Assembly: GCF_014898055.3 (NCBI RefSeq)
Contig: NW_023601212.1
Location: forward strand, 35,080,329-35,144,328
DNA length: 64,000 bases
Reading direction: 5' to 3'
From: Talpa occidentalis
Lineage: Eukaryota > Chordata > Mammalia > Eulipotyphla > Talpidae
Position 1 is the stretch's first letter. Each line of letters starts with the position of its first letter. Under the pieces are notes generated by a model. It made no database searches. It had not been told where the DNA came from and was given only the letters and a program-made list of their open reading frames with translations. The translations under genes and the position numbers were made by a program. Shown here piece after piece: positions 21,930 through 34,962 of the stretch.

Positions 21930-23300
21930 AATACCTCTTTAGGTATTTTACACTACCACAGCCACCAAAACACCCTTAGTCTTGCATCATAGTCCATTGG
22001 GCACACTCTCTTGTTTGTTACCTATCCTCACTCTCTTCCTCTAGAAACAAAACAAAGGAAAAAATAAAACTAAAGCAAAACACACCCTAGAAAAATGACT
22101 TCAGAATTGAGGTTATTTTGTCTGTCTATGGAATAATTTATCTACATTTTTTAAACTCCTGGCAAGGATGCATATAGTTTCCCTGAATTCTCCTATACCA
22201 CACTGTTAGCTAAGCTATGCAGCTATGCGAAAAGACCATTTGGTGCAGGGACTGTATCATCTCAACAGTTAATTGATGGATGGTGAGGACTTGTAACACT
22301 GATGAACAGTCAGAACAAGAACTTTAAATTGTAGATTAAAATTAGACAACACTAATGCATGAATTCCCAAACTACAGTTTTAAACTCAGGGTACAAAACA
22401 AAATAAGTGGGCTTAAAAATCCATTCTGAAGAGCAGGCATATTATGTTGAAGTAAGAAGAATATATTACTCACCATTTGAATCACTATGCAAGGGGCAGA
22501 TATATTTCACATGCAGAGATAAAGAAACTAGCCTATATTCTCTCAGTAGTTAATAATAGATTATATTAATGCACTGAAATAATACCTTTTTCACAGAGGC
22601 AGTTACCTAAAAAAAATAATATTTCTTATGGCATTCTGTCCCTGCATTCTAATTCATTGCTCAAATTTTCATGATTCCATTAAGAATACAGCCCTTTTTA
22701 AAACAATGATGGACCAGTCATTAACTAAAAGTGAGTTTATTCATATTCAGGTTTTTTGGCCTCCAGATAAGGACTTTTCTATTGATAGTCATGCTTGGCA
22801 TCAAAAAGAGATCCCATAGGGGTAAAAAATTACTATGTTTTGAAACATTTAGTAATTTCAGAAAATTGGAATAATTTTCAGTAATACCAACCACTACATA
22901 TGCATTCACTCTCATACACACATTATGTTTCTTAATATCGTGAACTAAAATCATATCATTGTTTTTTGCCTTACTTACTTCTGTCTCTCCAAATAGAACA
23001 TAAAGGAAAAGTTCTTATTTGTCCAGTTTTGAAAACCACGATGGCAAGTAAGGTGTCTGGATCACTCTACTCAGTCAAGTAGGTACTCTGTTTTTTGTTG
23101 TTGTTGTTAATCAAACTAATCAATGATGCAAATTACACAAATATTTGTTTATTTGTTAATAAAACTATTGAAGGTATAAATAATTGAATACTGAACTATT
23201 ATAATTGTGGCAAGGGATATCAGGATTCTTGTCTTCATTTATAAAACATAGAAAGATATCAGCTTACCTAAAAATTGAAATAGAAGGTTGGAATGAAATT
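21930..23300. other. Unique sequence, no gene seen
   Basis: AT-rich. A MIR-like decayed stretch may lie near 22490-22560. Short frames only. Confidence 0.45.
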
Positions 23301-23311
23301 ATTGGCTCCAG

Positions 23312-23590
23312 GGCCTCTCTGGTGGCGCAAGGGGTTAGGATGTAACCTATGAAGCAATCCCTAGCCTCTGCAGCAAAAGTTCGATCCCTGGCTGGCCAGG
23401 GAACAACCCACATGGCACAGCAGACCTCTCTTGTCTCTCCCGCTGCTCCCCTCAGCAGTGTATTTCAGTCAGTCTGCCTGTTCTGTTCCCCACTCTGTGT
23501 CTGGTGAATCCTCTCAAACCCCCACATCTCTGGCCTGTACCTCAGCCTTGTATGCATAAATAAATAAATCTAAAAAAAATAAAGAAAATG
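23312..23590 (+). mobile_element. tRNA-derived SINE, subfamily B
   Basis: Plus-strand copy. Head GGCCTCTCTGGTGGCGCAAG (A box), B box GTTCGATCCCTGG, body TCTGCCTGTTCTGTTCCCCA, tail ATGCATAAATAAATAAATC plus A-runs. Flanked by TTGGCTCCAG at 23302-23311 and 23591-23600. Confidence 0.95.
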
Positions 23591-24114
23591 TTGGCTCCAG
23601 ATTTTCTGGCATTTTTGTGTTAATGATTGAATGGATACTATTAAAATGGCAACTATTTTGTTGACGTTGATTTTGTAGTGTCAGCAAGACATTTAAAGGG
23701 AAATATCTTTACAAATTTGAAAATGCAATTTTAATAAAAATTAAGATGTCAATGATGACGAATAATAGTCATTATTTATGTAGAAGAGCTGCTAACATTT
23801 ATTTGAATGCTTATATTCATTGAAGCAATCTAAGAATTGAATTTCTGGAAGTTTAATAAAGATATATTTAATAGGATTTCTCACGTGATACTGCACATTT
23901 CTATCAGTTTTCTTGATTTCTATGTATTTTTTTTTCCATAATCATGGATATTTGATCATAATCTCACCTCTCACTGGTCATCTTCTAGTGAAGTCAGTCT
24001 TTAATCTTCTTTTCTTTCACACTTCACCTTTTAGGTTTCAGTATGAAACTGTTATAGATATATATGGGTATATAACTATATATGTAATTCTGTTTATATA
24101 TTTCTATGAAACTG

Positions 24115-24370
24115 CTTTTTTTTTTTAAAGATTTATTTATTTATATATACAGAGGTGCAGGAGGTGAGAGAATTCATCAGAGACAGAGTGGGGAACAGAA
24201 CAGGCAGACAGACTGAAACACACTGCTGAAGGGAGCAGTGGGTGAGACAGGAGAGGTCTACTGCACCATGTAGGTAACTCCCTGGCAGGTGAGGGATAGA
24301 ACTCATGCTGCAGAGCCTGCGGACAGCTTTGCACTGCTGTGCTTAACCCCTTGTGCTGCCAGGGAGGCCC
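24115..24370 (-). mobile_element. tRNA-derived SINE, subfamily B
   Basis: TTTATTTATATATAC tail, B-type body (GAGACAGAGTGGGGAACAGA), head ending TGCCAGGGAGGCCC. Perfect 12-bp duplication TCTATGAAACTG at 24103-24114 and 24371-24382. Confidence 0.95.
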
Positions 24371-24384
24371 TCTATGAAACTGTT

Positions 24385-27300
24385 ATATCAGGATCAGATA
24401 TCTAAATTGCTAACTTCAACCAAAGAAGACAAGTTTCACTGACAACTCAAGCCATATACAACATGAATTCATTGGGGTGGGGAGTAGAAAATTCAGATTA
24501 CAATAATGTAAGGGATACAATTCAGTTGCCAGTAAGGAAAAGGTTATGAAACTTTTGGTAAGGCTTGGGAAAGAGCAATGCAGAGAAGGAAGGTCCCAGT
24601 TCATTGACTTCCTGGAAGACTTGCTTCTGCAGGGAGGGGAAGGCCACTGTTCAGATTGAAAGTCCCAGGCAGCTCTCACCAAAACCCAACAAGTCTCAGG
24701 AACTTTAATCTGATTCCTATATTTGTACACCTTTTAAGAAGCATATTTTCAATACCACCTGTTAATTTTAATATAATTTTAATTCAGCCATATTTTTATC
24801 TATGCTGACCTTTCTCATGTCTGTTTATCAGTGTCTTCATAAACAAGTGGTTGCTTTAAAATTGTGTAATTGATAAGTTGCTCTGTCTCCACCTTTCAAT
24901 CAGTCAGAGTTACTTCACACATAATTTATTTTCACTCAGTCACATGAGATCCTGCACTACCCCCTCCCTCCCAAAACAGGCCTTTTTTCTAGATGAATTA
25001 ATAGCTCCATGTGCTTTAATTTCATCTTTTTTTTTTCCTGAGATAGTGTAACAAACATATGTTGAGCACCCTCTATGTGGCAGGTGCTGTAGACCCATCA
25101 AATATATCACTTTAACAAAACAAATATTTTTGTTTTCTTGGGATTTATATTACTGCAGGAGTGACATGGGATAATAAATAATGGAAACACTAAATAAGGA
25201 AATGATGTGGTTTAGTAGAAGTGATAAGAGCTAATAGGAAAGAGAAAGGAAAGTAGGCTGTAGAAGATCAAAAGTATGAATTATCAGTAGCAATTCTAAA
25301 TAGGTTGTTAAATTAGATATTATAAAAGGAGGTAAGGTATGAGTAAGGATGTAAAGAAGGTAAAGAGATACTCTTGCACAGATAGGACCCATCAACTACA
25401 ATATACGTAAGATAATTTGGTGAAGTGATAGTAAGGAGAAAATCATGAATGCTTAAAGTCCACAAGATAATGCATTATTCAGAGACATTGTGTATTTGCT
25501 GTTCTTAGTGTAATACATCATAAGATATTCAACCACTACTTTAGAATTCTAGTGCTCTTTTAAGAAAAGTTTGGAATGATACAGATGGTCTTTTCTGCAG
25601 CTGACTCCCCTTCGTATGTTTGAGTAATTTATTTTCACCACATTGGGTAGTTTCATATTCTAGAAACAGACATACAAAAAGATAAAGGTAAACATTTTCC
25701 CAAACTTTTTTGTAGCTGGAATCTAATGATATGATCACAGTTCCACTAATAGACTAATCTATCCAGATACTAAAATAAAAACGGTGTGCATAAGCAGGAA
25801 TGACGTATGATGTAGAGTCTAGTTTTTTGAAGGGTCTGCAAAGTGACACATCAGTTTCCAGAGGCAGAAAAGGGAACAATTAATGATGGTGAAGCTACAG
25901 GGTCTGTGCCTAGTAGTGATTCTACTAGACCATTTCTTTGTTAAATTAGCTAGCTCCTGTCTTTATTTTCCAAGACAAGACAAGCTTTGCATACCTCTCA
26001 CAAATTTGCATTTAACCAAATATACTTTAATCATTTTATTTCCTGCTAAATTCTGGCAGATTTATTTGCTGCTGTTTCCATACCAAACAAAAAAAATGTA
26101 TACTAACTGGTAGGAAACAGATACAAATATGGACATTATATGGAAAAACACACAATAATTAAAGTCAAAGGATGAAGGGTGCAAATTAAAACATTAAGAC
26201 GAAAGGAAGATAAAATTGAGTGGGAGTATTTGGTGAGTTACTTTGAAGAAAGAAGGCTATGAACACAGTCTATGTGTTCTCAGACTGAGCACAGCAGTCT
26301 AAAAATTGGAGAGAAACCAATAAATGCTCTGTGAATTGTGGTAAAATTATGAAGTACTTCATGCAATGATCAAATTCCATAGAGTTCACTGGAAACATTC
26401 AAGGGTATTTATTTATTGGAGATCATTTTAGTGACATTATCAAAAATGCTCTTCCACCTCATTTATGGAAACACTGAGAAATACTGATATTATTTATTTA
26501 TGCATGAGTACCCTATGATATAATGCTTTTTTGCTTCCTGTATGTAAATATAAATTTGCCGTGCCTACTAGCTTACATTCCCAGCAGGGCATGCAGTATT
26601 CGTTTTGCTTTTTTTTTCTTATGTCCTTGTCTAAAATGTGTCACTAGGATGTTCTTTAATGTATTAGGGATTCTCCGTGTGTTTCTCAGCGTCTCTTGTG
26701 CCTACAAATGTTTGCTTCCCTAGCCTACTTCTCATCACAGGCAGTTTTCAGAATACATTTGACTGCTGATTGGACTCCCAGGTATTCCACCACAATTTGG
26801 TTTTCAATCTGGGCTTCTGTCTGTTGAACTGAACACTGATCTGTGCTTTGTTAGTTATATCTCTGCATGTTGTCAAGGACCAAGGGGAGCATGTACAGAG
26901 GGTTCTCGTGGGAGAGTCATCCTAATACTCCCTTCCGAGGTTTGTAAGTGGAGCTGAGCTCCTTTAGTAATCTTAACAAAAACCTATGGGCCCCAGAGGT
27001 TCCGCTGCTGAGAGATTTGTCAGGTGTTTTGAGACTGGTTTCGAATCTTCCACTGATCTATCTCTTTTAGGTGAGGCGCTTGACTCACTTTGAATGTTGA
27101 ATACCAGCTGCTTATATTAAAATTGAGTACGATTGAGACCTCTGCTCGGGGGTATAGAACACATTCACTCCTGACTCCTATAGGAATGTCCTGCTGGTTT
27201 CCAGAAACCTATCCTGGCTATTTAAATCAGGGATAATATTTTTCACGCTGTCATTCATCATTTCACATGAATACTATTAACAAAAGCCCCAGAAACAAAC

Positions 27301-27415
27301 TTCTATTTATCAAACAAATGTTACCTCAGTAATTATAAAAACTATGCTTTTTGAGATTACTTGATTTACAATACTATACATGATTTAAATGTATAGGTTC
27401 ACAACTCTTTAGATT
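24385..27415. other. Unique and very old sequence, no gene seen
   Basis: Around 25030-25100 there is an ancient dispersed-repeat motif (GAGCACCCTCTATGTGGCAGGTGC-like, MIR/L2 type). 26875-27200 is less AT-rich, with several CpGs, and unassigned. The rest shows nothing. Confidence 0.45.
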
Positions 27416-27417
27416 TA

Positions 27418-27498
27418 GTGGGTTGTCAGAAAAGTCATGACACATTTTCTTTATGTTTTTCAAAGAAAAAATACATCATGACTTTTCTGACAATCCAA
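27418..27498. mobile_element. Mariner-type MITE, 81 bp palindrome
   Basis: Near-perfect terminal inverted repeats: GGTTGTCAGAAAAGTCATGA on the left, and CATGACTTTTCTGACAATCC on the right. The TIRs meet around an AT-rich centre. TA dinucleotides flank the element (27416-27417 and 27499-27500), as expected for Tc1/mariner insertion. Size and layout match MADE1-like mariner MITEs. It cannot code for transposase. Confidence 0.88.
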
Positions 27499-27642
27499 TA
27501 TATTACAACACCATACCTTCACCAAATTGTCTGTGATAACTATATAGTTCACTGGAACCCTTCCACCTTTTTTTGCACCCTGCATTAACTCTCCCTTCTG
27601 GGGACCCCAATTCTGAAATTAGCTTTCAAGAGTTTGTTTTAG

Positions 27643-27916
27643 GGCCTCCCCTGGTGGCGCAGCGGTTGAGCACTGGGCTGCAAAGCTGCCCGCAGCCTCT
27701 GCAGCACCAGTTCGATCTCTTGCTGCCTGTGAGGGTCCCACATGACACTGCAGACCTCTCCTGCCGCACTCGCTGCTCCCCTCAGCAGTGTATTTCATCA
27801 GTCTGCCTGTTCTGTTCCCCTCTCTGGTTCTGGTGAATTTTCTTACCCTCCCGTGCTTCTGACTGTACCCAGGGCTTGTATAAATAAATAAATAAATCTT
27901 TTTTTTTTTTTTTTAA
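27643..27916 (+). mobile_element. tRNA-derived SINE, subfamily A
   Basis: GGCCTCCCCTGGTGGCGCAG head, GTTCGATCTC B box, GACTGTACCCAGGGCTTGTA body end, tail of AAAT repeats followed by TCTTTTT. This is a clear example of the T+ tail (AATAAA repeats plus a pol III terminator). Flanked by AGTTTGTTTTAG at 27631-27642 and 27917-27928. Confidence 0.96.
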
Positions 27917-28270
27917 AGTTTGTTTTAGTTTTAATTTGCTGTTCCTTTGCTTTGTCACTTTATAGTCCACTATCAGTGAAATCATATAGCATTTGTCCTT
28001 CTTCCTTTGACTTACTTTACTTAGCATAATCCCCTCTAATTCTATCCACATGGTCACTTTATAGCTGGATCATTGAGTCATTGAGTATATACACCATATC
28101 TTCTTTATTCATTTATCTTTTGTTGGGCACTTAGGTTGTTTATATAACTTGGCTATTATAAATAGTGCTATAGTGAACACATGAATACATATATCTGTTT
28201 TAATTAGTGGTTTTGTATTCTTTTTGTGGATATATAACTATGGCGGGGGGTGGATCATATGCTATATCTT

Positions 28271-28531
28271 TTTAAAAAAATGTTCATTTATGCTTACAGG
28301 AACTGGGGTACAGGCCAGAGGTGTGGGTGGGTGGTGAGAGGATTCACCGGGAACAGAACAGGCAGACTGACTGAAATATACTGCTGAGGGGAGCAGTGGG
28401 CAAGACAGGAGAGGTCTGCTGCACCATGTTGGTAGCTCCCTGGCCAGGCAGCGATTGAACTTGTGTGGCGCTGGCTGTGGATAGCTTCATAGCGCTTTGC
28501 TCATTAACTCCTTGCAGCACCAGGGAGGCCC
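28271..28531 (-). mobile_element. tRNA-derived SINE, subfamily B
   Basis: B-type body (GAACTGGGGTACAGGCCAG) and head ending CACCAGGGAGGCC. Flanked by TCATATGCTATATCTT (28255-28270) and TCATATGTTATATCTT (28532-28547), one mismatch. Confidence 0.94.
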
Positions 28532-29169
28532 TCATATGTTATATCTTGTTTCAAGAAATTTTCATACTGTTTTTCATAGAGTCTGAACTAGTGTATATTC
28601 CCACCAAAAATGAACAAGTGTTCCTTTTCTCCACATCCTCACCGATGCTTGTTGTTTCTGGCCTTTTTGAGGCGGGCGATGCTCACAGGTGTGAGATAGT
28701 ATCACATTGTGGTTTTGATTTGCATTTCACTCATCATGAGTATAAATGAGAATTTTTTTCATGTGCCTGTTGGTCTGTATGTCTTCTTTGCACAAGTGTT
28801 TATATCTTCTGTCCATTTTTTTATTGGATTCTTTGTTTTCTTTTAATGAGTTGTAGGAGTTTATTATAGATGTTGGATAGCTACCCTTGTCAGGTGTATG
28901 ATGGGCAAATATTTCCTCCCATTCAGTAGGGTGTCCTTTCTTTTTAGACAGTTTCTTAAATTGTGCAGAAGCTTTTTAGTTTGTTGTAGTCACGTTTGTT
29001 TATTCATGCCTTGATTTTCATGCCATTATAGTGAAGTCCCCAAAGGTATCACTAAAGCCAGTGTTACGGAATGTCAGGAACAAACTTCTAGAAGTTTGTC
29101 TTTGTCATTTGTGAATCAGACTCCTCTGTTCATTGTTGTGTTCATTGTTCCCTTAATTATCTGGAATGG

Positions 29170-30878
29170 GTGAGTATTCATGAATAATGTCAAACTTTTA
29201 AAGATTAAAATTTAAAGTCTGTATTTTATTCAGGAAAGAAAATGCCTTGCAATCTTAAGGACAATCTCCTATATGTAAGGTCACTGTATTGAATAATACT
29301 TTTAGAAGTTTGATATAACACATCACTTTTTTTTCTTAACAGTATTGTTTTTGGTCCTGGGCAGGATGGAAACTTCCTTACCTCCCATACCTTATTGTGG
29401 CCACATACCATAGACACACTAAAACTGTCAATATATGATCACATATAGGTCACAATAGAATTTATTATCAAATCAAGAACATGAACAAGATAGATGAAAT
29501 TCCTGGAGATTGATAGTCTTGTCTAAATGAACATTTAATTATGATTCCTATATGAGGATAATATATAATGAGAATGATAAAAGACAATTATTTCCATCAA
29601 ATTCACATCTCAGAAGTAACAAATGAAACTATGATCTGTTCCTTAGAATAATGACATCATATTTACAAAACAAGCAAATTACAAATATCGTCTTTGACGA
29701 TATTCAGCACATCATTCTGACACTTTAAGAATGTTTCTATCAAATCATATTCTGATTCAAATTATTTATAAGAAATCACATTGAAGTAATGTGGCAGAAA
29801 TTTTAGTTTTTTTTTTATGCTGTTTTGAAATTGGAGAGAGAAACTGTAATAACTAGTTTTTAAAGACTGAACTAAAATACAACATATTTTGTGCTTTTAG
29901 TAACAAGTGTTTCCTAACAGAAACAGCATTTCTGTTGCTTAGTCATTCAGTTTTATTTTCTTTTCTGGCTTATTATGCTGACTAACACTCAGCTGTAATT
30001 TAAGTGAATTTTTTAATGATTCATTTAATGGTTACTTAAATGACGTGAGTTTCAAGTGATCACCTTATTTGTTACAAGATCTCTAAAGTATAATGTTCCA
30101 AACCAAAAAAAAAAAAAAAACAAAAAAAAAACAGATGTAGCTTTGTTATTATCTCTTATCTTCTCGGTAATTCCTGCCAATAAACTGATTCTATTTCCAG
30201 GATGGCCTGCTATTTATGTAATTTATGTCTTTCTAATTTCACATCTTTATTTTCTTCCCAGAAATACTTTTTGAAATATTCCTGTCCAGAATCACTCACT
30301 TCCTTGTCATCATGTTAATAGCATCATATATATGACTTTAAACCCACTGAAATGTAATTATATATTTATAGTTGAGAATTCTAGAAAGTGTAATATTTAT
30401 GGGTTTGATTCTGAGGGTCTTCACTTATAGCGAATTGTTTCCTCAAATAATTTTATTTTTTGGTAAGTGAACTAATGTTTTTGGAGTTTTTTTTTTTTTC
30501 TAAAGACTATTATTTCCTGTGTGTAGATACTGAACTGTCTCATTACTCAGCGTGCGTTAAGTGGTATATTGACATAGATGCCCTTGAACCCCAAAGAATA
30601 AAAATTAGACATAAAGAAACACCTCAGCCACACTGTGCAGATTGGCTCAATGTCTGGACAATTTATTTAATGCTTAGATCAGCTTACACTAAGTACAGGG
30701 GTCAGCCTGAGGTGAAAGATGAGGTCTTCTCTAATTATACATCTTACACTGACGATGTAGGTATCCTTGCAAATTCTCAACATCCATCCATGGGTGCTCA
30801 TAAACATTCTGATTTCTTGAAGAAATTCTCCTTGGCATTAGCTCCTAGGCATGGATTGCTCTTAAGTTGCTGTTGTAT
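29170..30878. other. Unique sequence, no gene seen
   Basis: A-run block at 30103-30132. The 143-codon open frame at 30460-30891 is the longest non-repeat frame in the window, but I see no domain or splice context and do not annotate it as a gene. Confidence 0.45.
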
Positions 30879-30891
30879 ATGTAGCACATAA

Positions 30892-31150
30892 CTTTTTTTT
30901 AGGATTTATTTATTTATTTATACAAGCACTGGGTACAGTCAGAAGCGCGGGAGCGTGAGAGAATTCACCAGAGCCAGAGCGGGGAGCAGAACAGGCAGAC
31001 AGACAGAGGACACTGTTGAAGGGAGCAGCAGGAGAGGTCTGCGTGCCATGTGGGACCCTTGCCGGTGACCAGGGATCGAACCCGTGCTGCAGAGGCTGCG
31101 GGCAGCTTCCTTGCAGCCCAATGCTCAACCACTGCACCACCGGGGAGGCC
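30892..31150 (-). mobile_element. tRNA-derived SINE, subfamily A
   Basis: Tail GGATTTATTTATTTATTTAT, body GCACTGGGTACAGTCAGAAG, head ending CACCGGGGAGGCC. Flanked by TGTAGCACATAA at 30880-30891 and 31151-31162. Confidence 0.96.
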
Positions 31151-31244
31151 TGTAGCACATAATTTTTTGCCCAAGGCATTTGTGGCCTGTTAGTTTGGTT
31201 TGTGGTAGTTTCAAGCAATGCCTACAAAAATGCCTACAATTTCT

Positions 31245-32030
31245 TTTCTTCTTTTTAGTATTTATTACATTTTTTCTTACATTGTTATTCATTTTTGTAC
31301 AATATTTGATTTCTCCCTTGAGGTGTAGTTCCTATAATTCTCCCCCCACCACAGCACCCATGAACCATTACCGTAGTCCCTTGTGCTCTTCCCTCCCCTG
31401 TCTTGATCCATCTCCCTCCCCATCTCCTGCTGTATGCCTCAGATCTATGGTTTGTCTACAAATTTTGTCTTTTTCCCTATATTCCCTCTAAAGTGAGACC
31501 ACCCCATATTTTTCTTTTTCCTTGTTATGTATTTCTCTTAGCAAAATCCTTTCCAATGCCATCTATGTTGCTACACATGGCATTTTTATCTTTTTTTGAT
31601 CACTCAGTGGCATTTCATTACATCTATATACCACATCTTCTTGATCCATTCATCTGTTTGGGGGCATTTAGGTATTTTCCGTATCTTAGCTATTGTAAAT
31701 AGGGCTGCAATAAACATGGGAGTGCAGGTTTCCTTTTGAATTAGTGTTTTCATGTATTTTGGGTGTATTCCTGGGAGTGGAATTGATGATAGATCCATTT
31801 TTAGTGTATTTCTGTGGTGGCTGGACCAGTTTAAGTTCCCAACAAAATGTAAGAGGATTCCTTTTTCTCTACATTCTCACCAGCATTTGTTGTTGCCACT
31901 TTTTTTTTTTTTTTTAACATGGGCCCTCCACACTGGTGTGAGGTGGTTTTGATTTGCATTTTCCTGATTATAAGTGATGTTGAACATGTTTTTATATACC
32001 TGTTGGATACAGACAAGCATTTATACACTT
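31245..32030 (-). mobile_element. L1 fragment, 3' UTR plus ORF2 end
   Basis: T-rich L1 3' UTR with TTACATTGTTATTCATTTTT and AGGTGTAGTTCCTATAATTC. The ORF2 C-terminus follows in broken frames (minus strand: PLPGIHPKYMKTLIQKETC at about 31710-31790; the NRYIKTCSTSLIIRKMQIKT block at about 31940-32010). 5' truncated near 32030. Confidence 0.88.
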
Positions 32031-32135
32031 AATCATTGTAGAAATGAATTTTCATTACCCACTGTAACTTCTCTAGCAAATTAAATAATATGGCATCCTA
32101 TATATATATTTGTGCATCAAAACGTGTATTTTCTT

Positions 32136-32409
32136 GGGGCCTCCTTGGTGGCACAAGGGGTTAAGATGCAACCTATGAAGCTACCTGCAGCCACTGCAGC
32201 AGAGGTTTGATGCCTGACCAGGGGGCTAACCCACATTGCACAGCAGACTTCTCCTGACTCAACCGCTGCTCCCCTCAGCAGTGTATTTCAGTAGATCTGC
32301 CTGTTCTGTTCTCCACTCTGTCTCTGGTGACTCCTCTCACCCTCCCACACCTCTGGTCTGTACCACAGTTCTTGTATGCAAATAAATATAACTTAAAAAA
32401 AAAAAAAAG
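32136..32409 (+). mobile_element. tRNA-derived SINE, subfamily B
   Basis: GGGGCCTCCTTGGTGGCACA head, B-type body, tail ATGCAAATAAATATAACTT plus A-run. Approximate duplication GTGTATTTTCTT / ATGCATTTTCCT. The B box (GTTTGATGCC) is mutated, so an older copy. Confidence 0.9.
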
Positions 32410-32411
32410 AT

Positions 32412-33485
32412 GCATTTTCCTGAACTTCAAATAAAAGCCTGTAGATGAGAAAAGAATATACACACACAAATAAAAAGAAGGGAGAAATGACATACTTTCT
32501 TCTTTTAAATATTTTAGAAAATAGGAACATAGATTTGATTTCTTTTCTCATTAAGGAAAAAAAAAATCTCTCTTCACCACCGACAAAAAAATGATAGTAA
32601 CAATAAGTGTAAATATCACACTGTTAATACAAAGAATAATCAAATGTAATGTTCTGGTTTCCAGGAGAAGTTTCCCCAGAGACCATCCAACAGCTGTCTA
32701 GTAGTTTCAATTCAATTGTTTGATGATATGTCAACAAGAAGAAGTTCAAGCATGATCACCATGAGAATGCTAGGTGAATGTTTCCTGTCTGAAATTTCTT
32801 CCCAAAGATTTATAGTATCAGGCAAACAAATATTGCCTATGTTTATGATGGTTTCCATCCAGAGTGAATGGGAAGCTGAAAAGGAAGTAAGACAAGTACA
32901 TGTTACCTTGGAGCAAACATGATTTTAAATGCCATTGTGTTTAAAATAAAACACTGTGTTTGAAATGTGTAAAGAGAGTTAAAATCAGGAAAGCAGTCAA
33001 ACTTTAATTTAGAATTATGGGCGCTAATGTTTATATTGAGTACTCTTTAGATTCCTAACACCATGTCACCAAATGTTACTGATTTGGTTTCTTAAAGTTA
33101 TACAGAATGTAGGAATTTAGGGAGAAGGAAGAATACCATGTGAATGAGGTTTCTTATACAATTTGTTGAAAGGTGTTATTATTCTGTATTTCAACAGAAA
33201 ATCCATGATGATGAAAAATTTGAGCCAATGTAGAGTTTGAGATGTGAGAGGGCATCAGATTATCATATGTGCTGGAGGCACATTTGGATTGTGTATTTAA
33301 GCCATCTGAGTGGAAAATCTATTGCAGATATTAGTCATAGGGTAATGTCACTTATTTTGGATCCTGAAAATTAGCTCAGTTGTCTATTAATAAGAAAGGG
33401 AACAGAGTTAGATGTTTTTAGCACATCAGGGGAGTATAGTCCCCAATTTTTGATTTTAATAGCTCATTGATGTGAAGTCTTATCT
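32412..33485. other. Unique sequence, no gene seen
   Basis: AT-rich. A 68-codon open frame at 32716-32922 has no recognisable family. Confidence 0.45.
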
Positions 33486-33488
33486 AAC

Positions 33489-33737
33489 TTTTTTTGTTAA
33501 GATTTATTTTTTTAATTATGTATGCAGGAACTAGGATATAGGCCTAAGGTCTGGGGAGTGAGAACGTTCTAGAGACAGAGTGGGGAGCAGAACAAGCAGA
33601 TCTACTGAAATACACTGCTGAGGGGAGCAGCAGGGAGACAAGAGAGGTCTGCTGTGCAATATGGGTTAGCTTCCTGGCTGGGGATCAAACTCATGCTGAA
33701 GTGGCTGGTTGATGCTGAGACTTTAACCCCTGATGGG
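33489..33737 (-). mobile_element. tRNA-derived SINE, subfamily B, decayed
   Basis: TTTAATTATGTATGCAGGAAC tail/body start, ACAGAGTGGGGAGCAGAACA, GGGATCAAACTCATGCTG, and a truncated head near TTTAACCCCTGATGGGC. Many substitutions; no clear target duplication. Confidence 0.85.
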
Positions 33738-33739
33738 CA

Positions 33740-34780
33740 TTTTGCATATTGAACACAGTACACTGCCTTTACTCAACTGACTTAACTCAAGTTCTCCAAT
33801 ACCTTTCCAGCTTTTCTTGGTGAGGTTTTCTTAATCTAGTTTGTTACTCAAATATTGGCATAGGAACCCTTCTGCTTTTTTTTCCATCTAAGGAAAAGAT
33901 CCACAGTTGTCATGCTCTGAAGCTTACACTTTGTTATTCTTCTCTTTATTTTGTGTATGTGAGTGTGTAAGGCAATCCCAAATATTAGTTAAGATATGTA
34001 TGATGGCATCATTGTTATACTAGGTGCCAAACAGATCCTTAATAGGAATACATGAGAATCCTTAATAAGAATGGCAGCTTTATTTGCAAAATTGGACACT
34101 AGAATTATTCAACTTTTACTATATAATTAGTACCTCTGAGAATAGAGAAAACTTTAAAATATTCAGGTCCTTAATGAATATTAAATATTATGCTCTGATG
34201 GTGCATGATGAATCTTTGTTTACATCACATGCAGAAGTTTTTGTTTACCGGAATTTAGAGCAACACATTGTGGTGAAGTCCAAAATTTATTTCTCTGTCA
34301 CTCTGTGGTAGTGTATGATATAGAAATATAATATATCTTAAAAATATTATTTTTTCCTGAACTCTCATGACCTAATTCCTCTTTCCTATCATATTTAAAA
34401 ATAATGTTTGACCATTGAGGGCTCTATATTAAGCTGTCCAATTGAATCAAGAATTTCTTGTCTTAGCACTATTATGAATGGAGTGTTGCAAAAAGTGGTC
34501 TGTTCAAATGTCAACTCTAATGGTTATGTGTTTTGTTGTGCTTTCATTTTTTTCCAGGCTAGTACACTTCATTTGCATTAATTCCTTCTGTTAGTCCCTA
34601 TATAGTACCATTTCTACATCTTTACTAACTTGGTAGTTCTTTTGACTATCCTGGTTTGTAAATACCCTGTTCAAGTTTTCTTACACTTTGGATAATACAA
34701 GTGAAACAAGAAAAAAAAAAAAAGAACCAATATGGTAAAATGAAAAAACTTAAAAAGCTTCTCAATGTCCTCCTTTAAAA
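33740..34780. other. Unique sequence, no gene seen
   Basis: Nothing recognised apart from A-rich tracts (34710-34725). Confidence 0.45.
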
Positions 34781-34784
34781 ACTC

Positions 34785-34962
34785 ATTTTATTTTAAAATA
34801 GTTTAAAATTTACAGAAAAGTTGTGAAATATACACAGTTCCTATCACCCATACCTAGCACTTAGCTTCCCGTACCTTGTGTTCATATGCACATCTATCAC
34901 AATGAATGAACAATTATTGATATATTATTATTAACTAAAGAGCAGACTTTATTTAAATTTCT
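34785..34962. mobile_element. Ancient L1 3' UTR-type fragment
   Basis: AATTTACAGAAAAGTTGTGA and ATTGATATATTATTATTAAC resemble a widespread old mammalian L1 3' end. Strand and subfamily not certain. Confidence 0.45.

Larger units (their letters stand above)
27545..29165 (-). mobile_element. Older L1 fragment with two SINE insertions
   Basis: The 3' UTR region starts about 27545. Interrupted by SINEs at 27643-27916 and 28271-28531. ORF2 C-terminal words are readable on the minus strand (27960-28050: WIELEGIMLSKVSQ). It continues upstream in ORF2 through 28560-29140 with many indels. 5' truncated near 29165. Confidence 0.88.

Noticed and set aside
23312..23380. Possible tRNA genes at the many A-box/B-box pairs
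   Set aside because: The pairs belong to SINE heads with full SINE bodies and tails. No cloverleaf with a proper acceptor stem and CCA-side pairing was found.
30460..30891. 143-codon plus-strand open frame outside repeats
   Set aside because: No domain, no splice-site context and no second exon found. It begins in a T-rich tract and ends by a SINE target site. Probably chance, though a protein search would settle it.
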